Of a stretch of 38,045 nucleotides of DNA, positions 1 to 8,422 are shown piece after piece (position 1 is the first letter of the stretch; each line of letters opens with the position of its first letter). The notes beneath the pieces are model-generated. The model had not been told where the DNA came from, searched no databases, and was given only the letters and a program-made list of their open reading frames with translations. Origin of the DNA: Fibrobacteria bacterium (GTDB lineage Bacteria; Fibrobacterota; Fibrobacteria; UBA11236); assembly GCA_017881725.1 (NCBI GenBank), contig JADGQO010000002.1:1-38045 (forward strand), given 5' to 3'. Both the position numbers and the translations under genes were made by a program.

Positions 1-2064
1 CTCCAAGCCCAATAAATTGCGCGTCTCCAGGCGATCGACATCGGTGTTGAATACCTCATCCCCTTGCTCACGGGGCCGGTTTCCCAAAGACGCGTGCATG
101 CGGAATCCTTGGGTCTCAACCGTTCCCTGCTCGCCGCGCACCAAATAGCTCAAGCTACCGCGCCCCGTCGCGGCCCGGAATAAACTATGCCCAAGGAAAT
201 GGTTGGGGACTTTCAGTCCGGCCAGATCAAGCACGGTGGGGCCGATGTCCAATTGACATGCGGGATAATCATGTAAAGCCGGTGCGCCCATTTTAGGGCT
301 CTCACCCAATATGAGGAACGGAATCCACGTCGACTCCGTATATAGGCCGTAGCCGATGTTCGAAGATCCGTGTTCGGAAAGCGGAAAACCGTGATCGGCC
401 AACATGATGACGACCGTGTTCTTGAACCAGGGCTGGCCTTTAATGGAAGCCAGGAAGCGTCCCACACATGCGTCGGTATAGCGCATGGTCTCGACCATTT
501 TATCGCGCAGGCCGGCTCCGGCGGGCAAGGCGCGAACCCCGGCTTCGGGATTGAAGGGATAATGATTGGTCTTGGTCATGGCCGTGACCAAGAAGGGGCG
601 CCCCGATTGCAAGCTGTCCTTCATCCATTGGGCCATGTTCTCGAGCATGTCGCCATCAGTCTCCCGATTGCGATCATAGGTCATCCCCTGGTACCATTGC
701 CGAATCCACGGGGTTTGGCCATCCCAACTTGGATCGGCCGCGGAGAAGAAATGGGTGTGGTACCCATGCCTTCCCAAGATTTCGGTGAAGGCGTGGTGGC
801 GCAGCGAAGCGAAATCGCTGGCGATGTACCGGGTCGGGTGTTGCAGGATGGAGAGGTGCACGCTCATGAGCGCGTTGATGGTGGGAATGCCCGAACAGGA
901 AAATCGCGTCCAAGCATGGGCCTTTCCGCCCGCCAAGCTGTCGAACACAGGAGTCGCGTCGGCCGGGGCTCCATATGGCTGCAAGTATCCGACGTTGACG
1001 CCGCGATGCGACTCCATCAGGATGATGATGAAGTTTTTCGGGCCGGCATCCATCCCGTCGCAATCCTGATCGATCCCGTCGCCGGGAATGTCGACGGCTC
1101 CCGGATGCACGGATGGGTTTTGATCATCGCAATCGCGCGCGGCGGGATATCCGTCCCCGTCCCTATCCTCGGCGCAGCGGGCAGCGAGGGAGTCGGGCGG
1201 ATTTTTGGCGCACAGGGATTCCAAAGGCTCTCTAAAGAAAGGATGCAGCGGATCGGGAAATAGATAGGCGCTGTCGCCTTGCTCCTTCAGCCATTGTTTT
1301 TGAAATACCCCTGCCAACCTCCGCAATTCACCGGGATCGATTGCAGCGGCCCGCCGGTGCTCGAAGCCGTCGGTCAAGCCTTCCACGAATGGCCGGAGCT
1401 TAAGCATGCGGAATCCACCGGGCCAGATGAAGGTGAGGAAAATAAATGCGCCGACCCATGCCAAGCCCATGGACGCCAACAGGCGCGGATGCAAGGCCCG
1501 TGAACGCGCCCAGAGGCGCCGCCGCATGTAAAACCAGTACAGCCCCGACGCGAACGGGATGCAGCTGAAAAAAAGGATGTAGGGCAAATCCCGGACCGAC
1601 ATGTCCGAGGCGACGAACTTGAACACCTCCCTCACCGCCGCTTGGTTACCGTAGGTGAAAATCATGGTAGCGTCCAAATGCATGCCCATGAACCGCATGG
1701 TCTCTTGATCGCAAATGGTCAACAGCAAAAGGGCCATATGAAAAACCGCCAACGCGCCGAAGAACCAGCGGCCGGCGCGGTTCCACCCCCGCGGGCCACA
1801 TAGGAAAAGGGCGAAAAGGAACGGGACTGACCAACTCAATATCCATTGGGCGTCGATGGCCAAGGCATGGAAAATGTACCAGTCCGGTTTGCCTACGAAA
1901 GGGAAACCAAAAGCGTCGTTGCGGAAGATTTCGAAAAACCGGAGTATCGCGTGCGTTACCCAGACGGAAACGAGAAATGCCAAAGCGGGGTTGAGCCACA
2001 CGCCGCCCTGTGCGATCCAGGGGGTTCGGCCATCGGATGGTTTCTGAGCCAGTAATCTATCCAT
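1..2064 (-). CDS. LTA synthase-like membrane sulfatase with MopE-type metal-binding motif (partial, 3' end outside window)
   Basis: The minus-strand frame stays open from the ATG at 2064 to the window edge (688 codons, no stop). The N-terminal ~270 residues contain about five hydrophobic helices, as in the LtaS/OpgB/Cds1 family of membrane-anchored sulfatase-fold enzymes that transfer phosphoglycerol or phosphoethanolamine groups outside the inner membrane. The catalytic domain follows from about residue 340. It shows IIILMES (metal-binding Glu), SGIPTINAL with the expected Thr nucleophile, NHYPFNPE and MLADHGF (Asp-His metal ligands). Between membrane and catalytic parts, about residues 299-338 hold DRDGDGYPAARDCDDQNP followed by HPGA, GDGIDQDCDG, the Asp-rich pattern of MopE-type putative metal-binding repeats. 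No clear Shine-Dalgarno precedes the ATG. The substrate cannot be told. Family assignment is firm; the role of the inserted motif is inference. Confidence 0.88.
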   Translation of the reverse strand, partial: MDRLLAQKPSDGRTPWIAQGGVWLNPALAFLVSVWVTHAILRFFEIFRNDAFGFPFVGKPDWYIFHALAIDAQWILSWSVPFLFALFLCGPRGWNRAGRWFFGALAVFHMALLLLTICDQETMRFMGMHLDATMIFTYGNQAAVREVFKFVASDMSVRDLPYILFFSCIPFASGLYWFYMRRRLWARSRALHPRLLASMGLAWVGAFIFLTFIWPGGFRMLKLRPFVEGLTDGFEHRRAAAIDPGELRRLAGVFQKQWLKEQGDSAYLFPDPLHPFFREPLESLCAKNPPDSLAARCAEDRDGDGYPAARDCDDQNPSVHPGAVDIPGDGIDQDCDGMDAGPKNFIIILMESHRGVNVGYLQPYGAPADATPVFDSLAGGKAHAWTRFSCSGIPTINALMSVHLSILQHPTRYIASDFASLRHHAFTEILGRHGYHTHFFSAADPSWDGQTPWIRQWYQGMTYDRNRETDGDMLENMAQWMKDSLQSGRPFLVTAMTKTNHYPFNPEAGVRALPAGAGLRDKMVETMRYTDACVGRFLASIKGQPWFKNTVVIMLADHGFPLSEHGSSNIGYGLYTESTWIPFLILGESPKMGAPALHDYPACQLDIGPTVLDLAGLKVPNHFLGHSLFRAATGRGSLSYLVRGEQGTVETQGFRMHASLGNRPREQGDEVFNTDVDRLETRNLLGLE

Positions 2065-2172
2065 GACGACAAAAGATAAACCACGATGCAGGAGACGCGG
2101 GCCGCTCGCGGGCGGACGATCGGCGGAAGGCCAGGTGCAGGGCAGCGGGGAGCCCGACCGCCGCGCCCCGGT

Positions 2173-3285
2173 TCAACGACCGTTACTCATGATCGGTTGA
2201 TACGCGGAGTCACGCTCCACCGGGTCGCGGCCATGTGCGCTGATCAGCTCCTTAAGGCGATTGGAACTGATGCCCGGATGCGCCATGCCGCCGGCCATGG
2301 AATAGATGCGCGTCGTGTCGTCCACGGTCCCGTCCAAATCGTCCACGCCGTAGGCCAGAGCCCACCCCGCCATTTCGAGGCCCAGCATCACCCAATAGGC
2401 CTTGAGATGCGGGATATTGTCCAGGAACAACCGCGCCACGGCATAATTGCGCAAGTCCTCTTCGGGCGTCACTTCCGGGATATGGCTCAGGGCGTTACTT
2501 TCATTGCGATAGCGCAATGGGATGAAGGATTTGAAGCCGGCCGTACGGTCCTGCAGGTCCCGCAAACGCTGCATGTGATCGATCCGATGGCGGTATTCCT
2601 CGACGTGCCCGTAAAGCATGGTGGCGTTGGAAAGCAGGCCCAACCCATGCGCGGCCTCATGCACTTCCAACCAGGTATGCGCCGGGGCCTTTCCACCGGC
2701 AATGCGTTTCCGGACTTCCGGATCGAATATTTCCGCTCCTCCTCCGGGCAAGGAATCCAACCCCGCTTTTTGCAAGCGCGCCAACGCCTCCAGAACCGTG
2801 ACTCCGCTTTTGCGGGCGAAATAGGAGACTTCCACCGCCGTGAACGCCTTCACGTGGATTTCCGGCCGGATGTTTTTCACGAAGGCGCATAATTGTTCGC
2901 CGTATTCCACTCCACGATCCGGATGCACGCCTCCGGTGATGTGCACTTCGGTCAAACTTCCCGTCGGATAAGCCGAGAGTTTTTCCCTTAAGTCCTCGAA
3001 CCCGTAATCCCATGCGCCTTCGGCGGCACCGGCTTTAGGCGGACGATAAAAGGCGCAGAACTTGCATGCGTACACGCAGGTATTGGTCGGTTCGAAATGG
3101 ATGTTGCGGTTGAAAAACGCGGCGCGGCCATGGCGTTGCGTCCGTACGGCGTCGGCCTGCCGTTGCAGCCAGTCCAAGGGCGCATTTTCATAAAGGAACA
3201 GTCCCTCCGTTCCTTCCAGGCGCGCTCCGGATTTTATTTTCTCCTCGAGGAAACCAAGCGTCTTATGGATTTTTTCATTTTGCAT
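2173..3285 (-). CDS. mqnE: Aminofutalosine synthase (radical SAM, MqnE)
   Basis: This 370-residue protein has the radical-SAM motif CVYACKFC (CX3CX2C) near residue 70 for a [4Fe-4S] cluster and S-adenosylmethionine. It also has the MqnE-typical stretches ITGGVHPD, KAFTAVEVSYFARKSG, GLDSLPGGGAEIF, NATMLYGHVE, GFKSFIPL, KAYWVMLGLEMA and DDLDGTV. MqnE joins 3-enolpyruvyl-oxybenzoate to an adenosyl radical to give aminofutalosine in the futalosine route to menaquinone, in the cytoplasm. Length fits the family. The paralogue MqnC is less likely because the LDSLPGGGAEIF and YWVMLGLEMA stretches are MqnE-like. No other mqn gene is in the window. It is transcribed towards the sulfatase, 108 bp away, and diverges from the gene at 3481. 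Confidence 0.9.
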   Translation of the reverse strand: MQNEKIHKTLGFLEEKIKSGARLEGTEGLFLYENAPLDWLQRQADAVRTQRHGRAAFFNRNIHFEPTNTCVYACKFCAFYRPPKAGAAEGAWDYGFEDLREKLSAYPTGSLTEVHITGGVHPDRGVEYGEQLCAFVKNIRPEIHVKAFTAVEVSYFARKSGVTVLEALARLQKAGLDSLPGGGAEIFDPEVRKRIAGGKAPAHTWLEVHEAAHGLGLLSNATMLYGHVEEYRHRIDHMQRLRDLQDRTAGFKSFIPLRYRNESNALSHIPEVTPEEDLRNYAVARLFLDNIPHLKAYWVMLGLEMAGWALAYGVDDLDGTVDDTTRIYSMAGGMAHPGISSNRLKELISAHGRDPVERDSAYQPIMSNGR

Positions 3286-3480
3286 CCGCCTAAAAATACC
3301 CGACCGAAGCCGCTACGCCAACTCCACCACCTATTCGCCCGCGCTTTAAGGCAATTCCGCCCGAATGGACCGCATGACTTGCCTCGTCGGCGATTAGGAT
3401 TATCTTTCCACCGGACCCGAATTGAAAAAGGGTCGTGAGTAATTCGCCCGGGCTCGGACACGGGCCGCCGGAAAGGAACT

Positions 3481-3804
3481 ATGGCCAGCACAGTCGACGA
3501 AATCACCATCAACTTCAGCGAAGAAGATGGCACCCAGGTCTGCAAGGAAGTGGAGAAGGAAATTCTCACCAAAGGCAGCTGGGCCACGATCATGTTCAAG
3601 TACCAGGATCTGGATCGCCAGGCCGGCACTTTCAAAGCGCCGAAAATTTCCATTCGCCGCTACCAAAAGCGCAACGGCGAATACAAGACCATGAGCAAGT
3701 TCAACATTTCCTCGGTCGCACAGGCCAAGAAGGTTTTGGAAATCCTGCATAAGTGGACGGATAATGAAAACGCCTCCGAGGGCGGCGGTGAAGCAGAAGA
3801 TTAA
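3481..3804 (+). CDS. Small conserved hypothetical protein, possibly PC4-like fold
   Basis: A 107-residue soluble protein with no signal peptide or membrane segment. AAAGGA lies a few bases before the ATG. The middle has WATIMFKYQDLD, APKISIRRYQKRNGEY and SKFNISSVAQAKKVLEIL: a beta-sheet with many basic residues followed by a helix. It ends in an acidic Glu/Asp tail. This layout recalls the PC4/YdbC single-stranded-nucleic-acid-binding fold, but no diagnostic motif settles it. Its 3' end overlaps the ybeY frame by up to 41 bp, so the two are probably co-transcribed and translationally coupled. A role in RNA or DNA handling next to an rRNA-processing nuclease is only inference. Confidence 0.75.
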   Translation: MASTVDEITINFSEEDGTQVCKEVEKEILTKGSWATIMFKYQDLDRQAGTFKAPKISIRRYQKRNGEYKTMSKFNISSVAQAKKVLEILHKWTDNENASEGGGEAED

Positions 3805-4222
3805 TTCGAAACCCGCGCGCGTCGACTACGCCGATATCGGTGAAGTCGCGATCCCAAAGCCGAAGCCCCTGGCTCGCCTGGCCGAAAAGGTATTGCGCGG
3901 TGAGGGAATATCCGGCATGGTCAATTTGGTTTTCTGCCCGGACTCCCAAGTGCGCGCGCTCAACAAGCGTTACCGGAAACTGGACAAGGTTACCGACGTC
4001 CTTTCCTTCGTTTACGGCGATGACGACGTCTGGGGCGAAATTTATATCGCCTCGGAACAGGCCCGACGTCAAGCTCCGCGCTGGAAAAATACTTTGTACG
4101 ATGAATTACGAAGGCTTGTCGTACATGGCGCGTTGCATCTCGCTGGGCATGACCACATGGCGGCGAAAGAAAGAAAAGCGATGCGCGCCAAGGAAGACGA
4201 ATATTTGGCTTCGAGCCCATAG
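3764..4222 (+). CDS. ybeY: Endoribonuclease YbeY (rRNA maturation factor)
   Basis: YbeY is a zinc-dependent single-strand endoribonuclease for 16S rRNA 3'-end maturation and 70S quality control. The 152-residue frame carries the family signature HGALHLAGHDH (three metal-binding His) near the C-terminus, preceded by LNKRYRKLDKVTDVLSF and WGEIYIA, all typical of YbeY. The ATG at 3764 lies inside the preceding gene. A GTG at 3788 preceded by CGAGGG at a good distance is an equally plausible start and would shorten the overlap to 17 bp. The corC-like gene follows about 90 bp downstream, a common ybeY neighbourhood. Confidence 0.93.
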   Translation: MKTPPRAAVKQKINSKPARVDYADIGEVAIPKPKPLARLAEKVLRGEGISGMVNLVFCPDSQVRALNKRYRKLDKVTDVLSFVYGDDDVWGEIYIASEQARRQAPRWKNTLYDELRRLVVHGALHLAGHDHMAAKERKAMRAKEDEYLASSP

Positions 4223-4315
4223 GTCAAATGATTTATATTATTTACCAGGGGTGACGACTACGAAAAAAATTAGAGTGGCCATACGCTTGGAAACGCGGAA
4301 TCGACCCTGAACTCA

Positions 4316-5614
4316 TTGCAAGCATTCACGATTTTCCTGTTTTGTTCCGGTCTCAGCGGCATCCTGAGCGGAATCAAAACCGTCATCGGTTTTTTCCAAA
4401 GGCAAAATACCGAGCATCGCCTCAATAACGAGCCGTCCCAAGTCCAGTCGATCATCCAGCGCGCCGCGAAAGCATGGGAAAAGCCCGGCTTTTTCGAATC
4501 CATCAGCATGGGCCGATTTCTGCTCGACGGCGTGGCCTTGCTGTCCGGCATGCGTTTTCTTGAAGGCATAGTTCCCGGTTTCCGTCATTCCACCATTGCC
4601 CTGATCACCTTGGCGGCATGCTTCGCAATCTCACATTGGATTTTTCCCGTGCTGGCGCAAGCCTTTTCCCCCAGCCTGGGCAATTGGGCATTACGAGTCT
4701 ACAAGCTTTACAACTTTTTCTTCATGGGAAAACTCGGGGAAATTTTGTTTCAAACCCATGACCTGGCCTTGCGCAAGCTGGGCATCAATCCCAAACTGAG
4801 CTTCCTGGGCGAGTCCAACCTCCAGAAATACTCGCCTTCGGCCGACGAGGACAGCCCGGATCGCAGCGGTCTGGAGGATGATGAAAAGGAAATGATCCGC
4901 AGTATTTTCGACTTGCGTGAAACCCAGGTCAAGGAAATCATGACTCCGCGCGTGGACATGGTTTCGCTGGAAATCTCGACGCCCTACGGCGAGGTCATGG
5001 GGTTGATCCAGGACGAAAAATTTTCCCGCATTCCGGTGTACGCGGAAAGCATCGATCGGATTCAAGGCATCTTACACACCATGGATATGATGGGCTTGCG
5101 CGATGACGAAAAGGACGCCGGATTCGTTCTGGCAGGCATATTGCGCGAGACGTATTTCGTTCCCAGAACCAAGAAAATCGGAGATCTTTTGCGGGAATTC
5201 CGCAAAAAGCATATTCACATGGCCATCGTTGTGGATGAATATGGGGGCACCGCCGGCCTGATTACCCTGGAGGATATTCTTGAGGAAATCGTCGGTGAAA
5301 TACACGACGAGGACGAAACCGAAACCCTGAAAATCCGGAAAATCGAGGATGGCGTCTTTATCGTCAATCCGATTATTTCCTTGTCGGATCTGAACGAAGA
5401 ATTATCGTTGTCGCTGAAGCCGGAAGATTCGGATACCCAAATTGATACCTTGGGCGGCTTCATCCTTTTTATTCATGGAAAGGTTCCGGAAAAAGGCGAA
5501 TTGATCCGGTTTAAGGATTTCTCTTTTCAAGTATTGGAAATGGACGGGAAGAAAATGGAAAAGATCCAGATGTCCCTGCCTGCCGCCGATGGAGACAAAA
5601 AACAACTGGATTGA
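4316..5614 (+). CDS. CorC/HlyC-family CBS-domain membrane protein
   Basis: About 432 residues. The first ~150 hold three or four hydrophobic segments (for example FTIFLFCSGLSGILSGI and STIALITLAACFAISHWIFP), shorter and more divergent than a standard DUF21/CNNM domain. A paired CBS domain follows, with FDLRETQVKEIMTPRVDM, FSRIPVYAESIDRIQGIL and HMAIVVDEYGGTAGLITLED. It ends with a CorC_HlyC transporter-associated domain (DTQIDTLGGFIL). Family members are implicated in Mg2+/Co2+ efflux or resistance. The start is uncertain. No ATG opens the frame; TTG at 4316 is used here and CTG at 4307, about six bases after GGAA, is possible. An in-frame TAG at 4271 sets the upstream limit. Confidence 0.88.
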   Translation: MQAFTIFLFCSGLSGILSGIKTVIGFFQRQNTEHRLNNEPSQVQSIIQRAAKAWEKPGFFESISMGRFLLDGVALLSGMRFLEGIVPGFRHSTIALITLAACFAISHWIFPVLAQAFSPSLGNWALRVYKLYNFFFMGKLGEILFQTHDLALRKLGINPKLSFLGESNLQKYSPSADEDSPDRSGLEDDEKEMIRSIFDLRETQVKEIMTPRVDMVSLEISTPYGEVMGLIQDEKFSRIPVYAESIDRIQGILHTMDMMGLRDDEKDAGFVLAGILRETYFVPRTKKIGDLLREFRKKHIHMAIVVDEYGGTAGLITLEDILEEIVGEIHDEDETETLKIRKIEDGVFIVNPIISLSDLNEELSLSLKPEDSDTQIDTLGGFILFIHGKVPEKGELIRFKDFSFQVLEMDGKKMEKIQMSLPAADGDKKQLD

Positions 5615-5619
5615 ATCCG

Positions 5620-5639
5620 ATCGGGTCCTATCACCCGAT
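5620..5639. terminator. Possible hairpin between convergent genes
   Basis: ATCGGGT at 5620-5626 pairs with ACCCGAT at 5633-5639 around a six-base loop, between the corC-like stop and the stop of the small minus-strand gene. No U-tract follows on either strand, so intrinsic termination is doubtful. Confidence 0.3.
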
Positions 5640-5647
5640 GGACCTGC

Positions 5648-5851
5648 TCAGGCCATTTTATCCCGCATGAGCTGGATATTCCGCATTAAATCATCATTAT
5701 AAAAATCCAACAATGGAAGCTTGTTCAAAACTTCTTCGCCACGATGGATCGAATCGGCATTCTCGTTGATGACTTTAATTAATTTTTGCACCGATTGATG
5801 CAGATCCATAAGGGACTCATCCAGCCCGACCAATTTCTCCGCGTTCTTCAA
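5648..5851 (-). CDS. Small coiled-coil hypothetical protein
   Basis: A 67-residue frame from a TTG at 5851 with GGAG about eight bases upstream. The product is acidic and strongly helical, with heptad-like Leu/Ile/Val spacing (LDESLMDLHQSVQKLIKVI) and no signal peptide or membrane segment. It is convergent with the corC-like gene. I do not recognise a family. A short parallel coiled coil is the best physical description; coding status rests on Shine-Dalgarno placement and composition only. Confidence 0.5.
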   Translation of the reverse strand: MKNAEKLVGLDESLMDLHQSVQKLIKVINENADSIHRGEEVLNKLPLLDFYNDDLMRNIQLMRDKMA

Positions 5852-6045
5852 AGCCGCTCCATTCCGGCACGGGTCACTTCTCCACCCCTGTCCAGTATTT
5901 TTAATATACTATGACGGAATGTATCAGCATGCCGCCGATTTGGAAATTAATTTTGTGCGCGGCGGAATCCAAGAACCATTACGTAGGTCCTTGATTTTAA
6001 AAGATTTAGAGCCAATCACAAAAGCCTCCGGAAACTTTGGAAATT

Positions 6046-6981
6046 TTAGCCTCGTAACTTCAAAGCCTGTTTGCGATCCCGAAAATTAAACCCAAAAGCC
6101 GGCAGACTTCCAAGTTTTTCTTTAGACACCATTTCGCGCCGTTCTTGTCCGGAGCTGGATCCCGCTTGGTTTTGGATCCAAGCTTGCATCTCCGCATTGG
6201 CGGTCTCAATGGAGGAAAAGGAATAGCCCGTGAAAAAAAGCTTCTTCAGGATCTTACCGGGCCGTTTGAGGCGACCTTTCATCCAGGGGGCGAATGACGG
6301 GGTAGGCTGCGCTGAAAAAGTATAATGGAGGGCGAAGTCCACGACGGGAAAATGAAATGGATACCCGCCCACCAATCTTCGCATCAACGGGCTTTCTTGT
6401 GGGTCGTAAAAAACTCCGGAAGGCACTCCGCCGAAATATTCGAAAGCGTTTTGATGACATTTCAAAAAGGCCGCCATGTCGCAGGTTTCACCGACTTCGG
6501 CGTAATATTTACCCGAGTGGCCCAAGGTCATGGTAAACAGATAGCCTTTCAGTTCCTGGTCGGCTCCTTTTAGATTGACCTTCACCAACTCGACTTGCGC
6601 GCGGGGCACGTCGACGGAAGCGAATAGTTGTCCGGCCTGCTTTCCCAACTCTCGTCTGAAGGAATGGATTTTTTTCTTGACCAGATCATAGCTTCCCACG
6701 TAGGCCCTGCTTTTAAGGGTCTCGTAGAAATCCTTAATCTTGGCGCGGGGCTGCTCTTCCACCATGCTGAATAGAAGCTTCAAATGAGGCCCCAATTTTC
6801 CGCGTGGCTCAATTCCGAGTTGAGCGCCAAGCAGTATCGCCTCGGAGCCCTCCGATTCGCTTATTTCGAGATTCGAATCACTCCGGTTTCCCGGAAGCGC
6901 CAGCTCATGATTGGATAAAGATTGATTCCAAGTTGGAACGGTTGGGTTTGCGATAAAATCCACAGTCGACAGGTTATTCAC
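6046..6981 (-). CDS. IS21 IstA-like transposase, catalytically degenerate
   Basis: A 311-residue frame from GTG 6981, with AGGAAG upstream. Residues ~140-270 follow the rve integrase core of IstA: YLFTMTLGHSGKYYAEV, AFLKCHQNAFEYFGGVP, VFYD, then KGRLKR and the tail FTGYSFSSIETANAEMQAWI. IstA is normally 400-500 residues with an intact DDE triad. Here the first Asp (family QVDWG) reads QVELV, the second Asp remains in FYD, and the Glu of the family motif KGKVER is replaced by Lys in KGRLKR. No istB follows and no terminal repeats were found. The protein is probably inactive: a remnant that kept its frame, or a domesticated DNA-binding derivative. Assignment by remembered motif similarity. Confidence 0.65.
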   Translation of the reverse strand: MNNLSTVDFIANPTVPTWNQSLSNHELALPGNRSDSNLEISESEGSEAILLGAQLGIEPRGKLGPHLKLLFSMVEEQPRAKIKDFYETLKSRAYVGSYDLVKKKIHSFRRELGKQAGQLFASVDVPRAQVELVKVNLKGADQELKGYLFTMTLGHSGKYYAEVGETCDMAAFLKCHQNAFEYFGGVPSGVFYDPQESPLMRRLVGGYPFHFPVVDFALHYTFSAQPTPSFAPWMKGRLKRPGKILKKLFFTGYSFSSIETANAEMQAWIQNQAGSSSGQERREMVSKEKLGSLPAFGFNFRDRKQALKLRG

Positions 6982-7209
6982 CCCGACTTCCTTTCTCCCC
7001 TCTTATAAAACCGACCTCGCAAACCCCTCTGCGTAATAAATCGGTTGACCTTGCCCATTCAGGCAGGCATTCCCAATTTAAGGAATTTTCCCCATTTTAC
7101 ACGGCAATTTTATTGTTTTATCGATATATTTTTACGCTTTGACAATATTTTAACCTCGAATTTGCAGAATTGGACACACAAATCCAAAAACTGGGAATAC
7201 TTACCGGCC

Positions 7210-8318
7210 GAAAACTGGCCTATCTTAGTGTGGTTGCAATTCTGTGATAATGGTTTCAGCCACCTCTACTGTTAGCCGCTACCTTGGGTGCAGCTTATGG
7301 TCCCGCGCTGCCCCAATCCCGATTGCTCCTCCCCTCAACCGCGCAAACATGGTACGTTCTACCGTGTCTCCGATGCCAAAGTCATCCAACGATGGGTTTG
7401 CAAAAGCTGCAAGCGACACTTTTCCGCCGCAACCTTCCAGGCTGCCTACCGGCAGAACAAACGCAGGACCAATCCCGAGGTGGCCAAGCTCCTCAGTTCC
7501 GGGGTCTCGCAACGCAGAATTGCCCTCCTCCTAGGCATCCATCGCATCACGGTGGTTCGAAAATTGGCTTTCCTCGCCCAAGCGGCGGAGCAAAGGCATA
7601 AACAATGGCTCGAAACGCTCCCCAAAGTCACCGAAGTACAATTCGATGACCTCATCACGCTGGAGCACACCAAGTGCAAACCTTTAGCCGTTTCCCTGGC
7701 CGTAGAAGCGGGAACACGGAGAATATTGGGCTTCGAGGTTTCCTCCATCCCCGCCTCGGGCCTCTTGGCCGCATTCTCAAGGCACAAGTACGGCGCCCGC
7801 CCGAATCATCGGCCCCAGGCGCTGCAAAGTCTATTCGATAGAATCCGGAAGGCGCTGGATGCGAAGGTCGCTTTCCGTTCCGATGAGGATCCACTGTACC
7901 CGGTCCTCGTGCGACGGAATTTTCCCGGGGCTACGCATCATCGCAGCCTTGGAGGCCGGGGTTGCGTGACGGGCCAGGGGGGATTGAAAAAGTTGCGGTA
8001 CGATCCCCTATTCTCGTTGAACCATACCTGCGCGATGCTCAGGGCCAATATCAATCGGTTGTTTCGCAGGACCTGGTGCACGACGAAAAAAGCGGCTTGC
8101 CTGAGGCAGCATTTGGCTGTGTATGTGGAATTCCACAATACCGTACTCCTGAATCCTTGACTCTTAACCCATATTCGGTTCCAAGCGTTTCCTTCGGAGC
8201 GGGTTTGGCCGTGCTTATCCCAGGAAAACTGCATATCAAGCTGTGAACCCGGGAGCTTCCCAAAGACAAGGGTAGCTTCGGATTGAAGGGTTCGCCCCAT
8301 TAAAGTAGGCCAGTTTTC
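7210..8318 (+). mobile_element. Insertion sequence, about 1.1 kb, with terminal inverted repeats
   Basis: The left end, GAAAACTGGCCTATCTTA (7210-7227), is matched in inverted orientation by TAAAGTAGGCCAGTTTTC (8301-8318): 16 of 18 positions agree, and a few more match inside. The element encloses a single transposase gene. The outermost base of the repeat is uncertain by one or two positions. I see no convincing target-site duplication in the flanks. The right end stops about 15 bp before the terminator of the neighbouring small secreted-protein gene, so insertion did not disrupt a gene visible here. Confidence 0.75.
7288..8160 (+). CDS. Zinc-ribbon DDE transposase of the insertion sequence
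   Basis: A 290-residue protein. Residues 8-45 form a zinc ribbon (CPNPDC then WVCKSCKRHF), as in InsA-type IS1 and IS1595-like transposases. A helix-turn-helix follows (SGVSQRRIALLLGIHRITV). The catalytic half has EVQFDDLITLEH (first Asp region), FRSDEDPLYP (second Asp region) and SLNHTCAMLRANINRLFRRT near the third acidic or Asn position. GTG 7288 and ATG 7297 are both possible starts. The exact IS family cannot be fixed by eye; IS1 superfamily is the best guess. The frame is intact and both inverted repeats are present, so the element may be active. Confidence 0.75.
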   Translation: MQLMVPRCPNPDCSSPQPRKHGTFYRVSDAKVIQRWVCKSCKRHFSAATFQAAYRQNKRRTNPEVAKLLSSGVSQRRIALLLGIHRITVVRKLAFLAQAAEQRHKQWLETLPKVTEVQFDDLITLEHTKCKPLAVSLAVEAGTRRILGFEVSSIPASGLLAAFSRHKYGARPNHRPQALQSLFDRIRKALDAKVAFRSDEDPLYPVLVRRNFPGATHHRSLGGRGCVTGQGGLKKLRYDPLFSLNHTCAMLRANINRLFRRTWCTTKKAACLRQHLAVYVEFHNTVLLNP

Positions 8319-8333
8319 ATCTACAACAAAAAG

Positions 8334-8367
8334 AAAAGGGAAAAGCACCTAAGCGCTTTTCCCTTTT
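8334..8367 (-). terminator. Strong Rho-independent terminator of the small secreted-protein gene
   Basis: A perfect 13-bp stem, AAAAGGGAAAAGC (8334-8346) with GCTTTTCCCTTTT (8355-8367), closes an eight-base loop. On the minus strand the stem is followed by TCTTTTTG, a good U-tract, matching the gene that stops at 8423. Confidence 0.9.
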
Positions 8368-8422
8368 ACCTAACCCGTGAACACAGGGCGGCGTTGATGC
8401 CGCCAAGTCACAAGTCTATCAA

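Noticed and set aside
370..1263. 297-codon plus-strand open frame
   Set aside because: It lies antisense to the continuous sulfatase frame, which has clear catalytic and membrane motifs; the plus frame shows no domain.
2086..2892. 268-codon plus-strand frame
   Set aside because: Antisense shadow of mqnE; high GC opens frames on the opposite strand.
7045..7275. 76-codon frame before the transposase
   Set aside because: AT-rich intergenic DNA across the insertion-sequence end, no domain and no convincing ribosome site.
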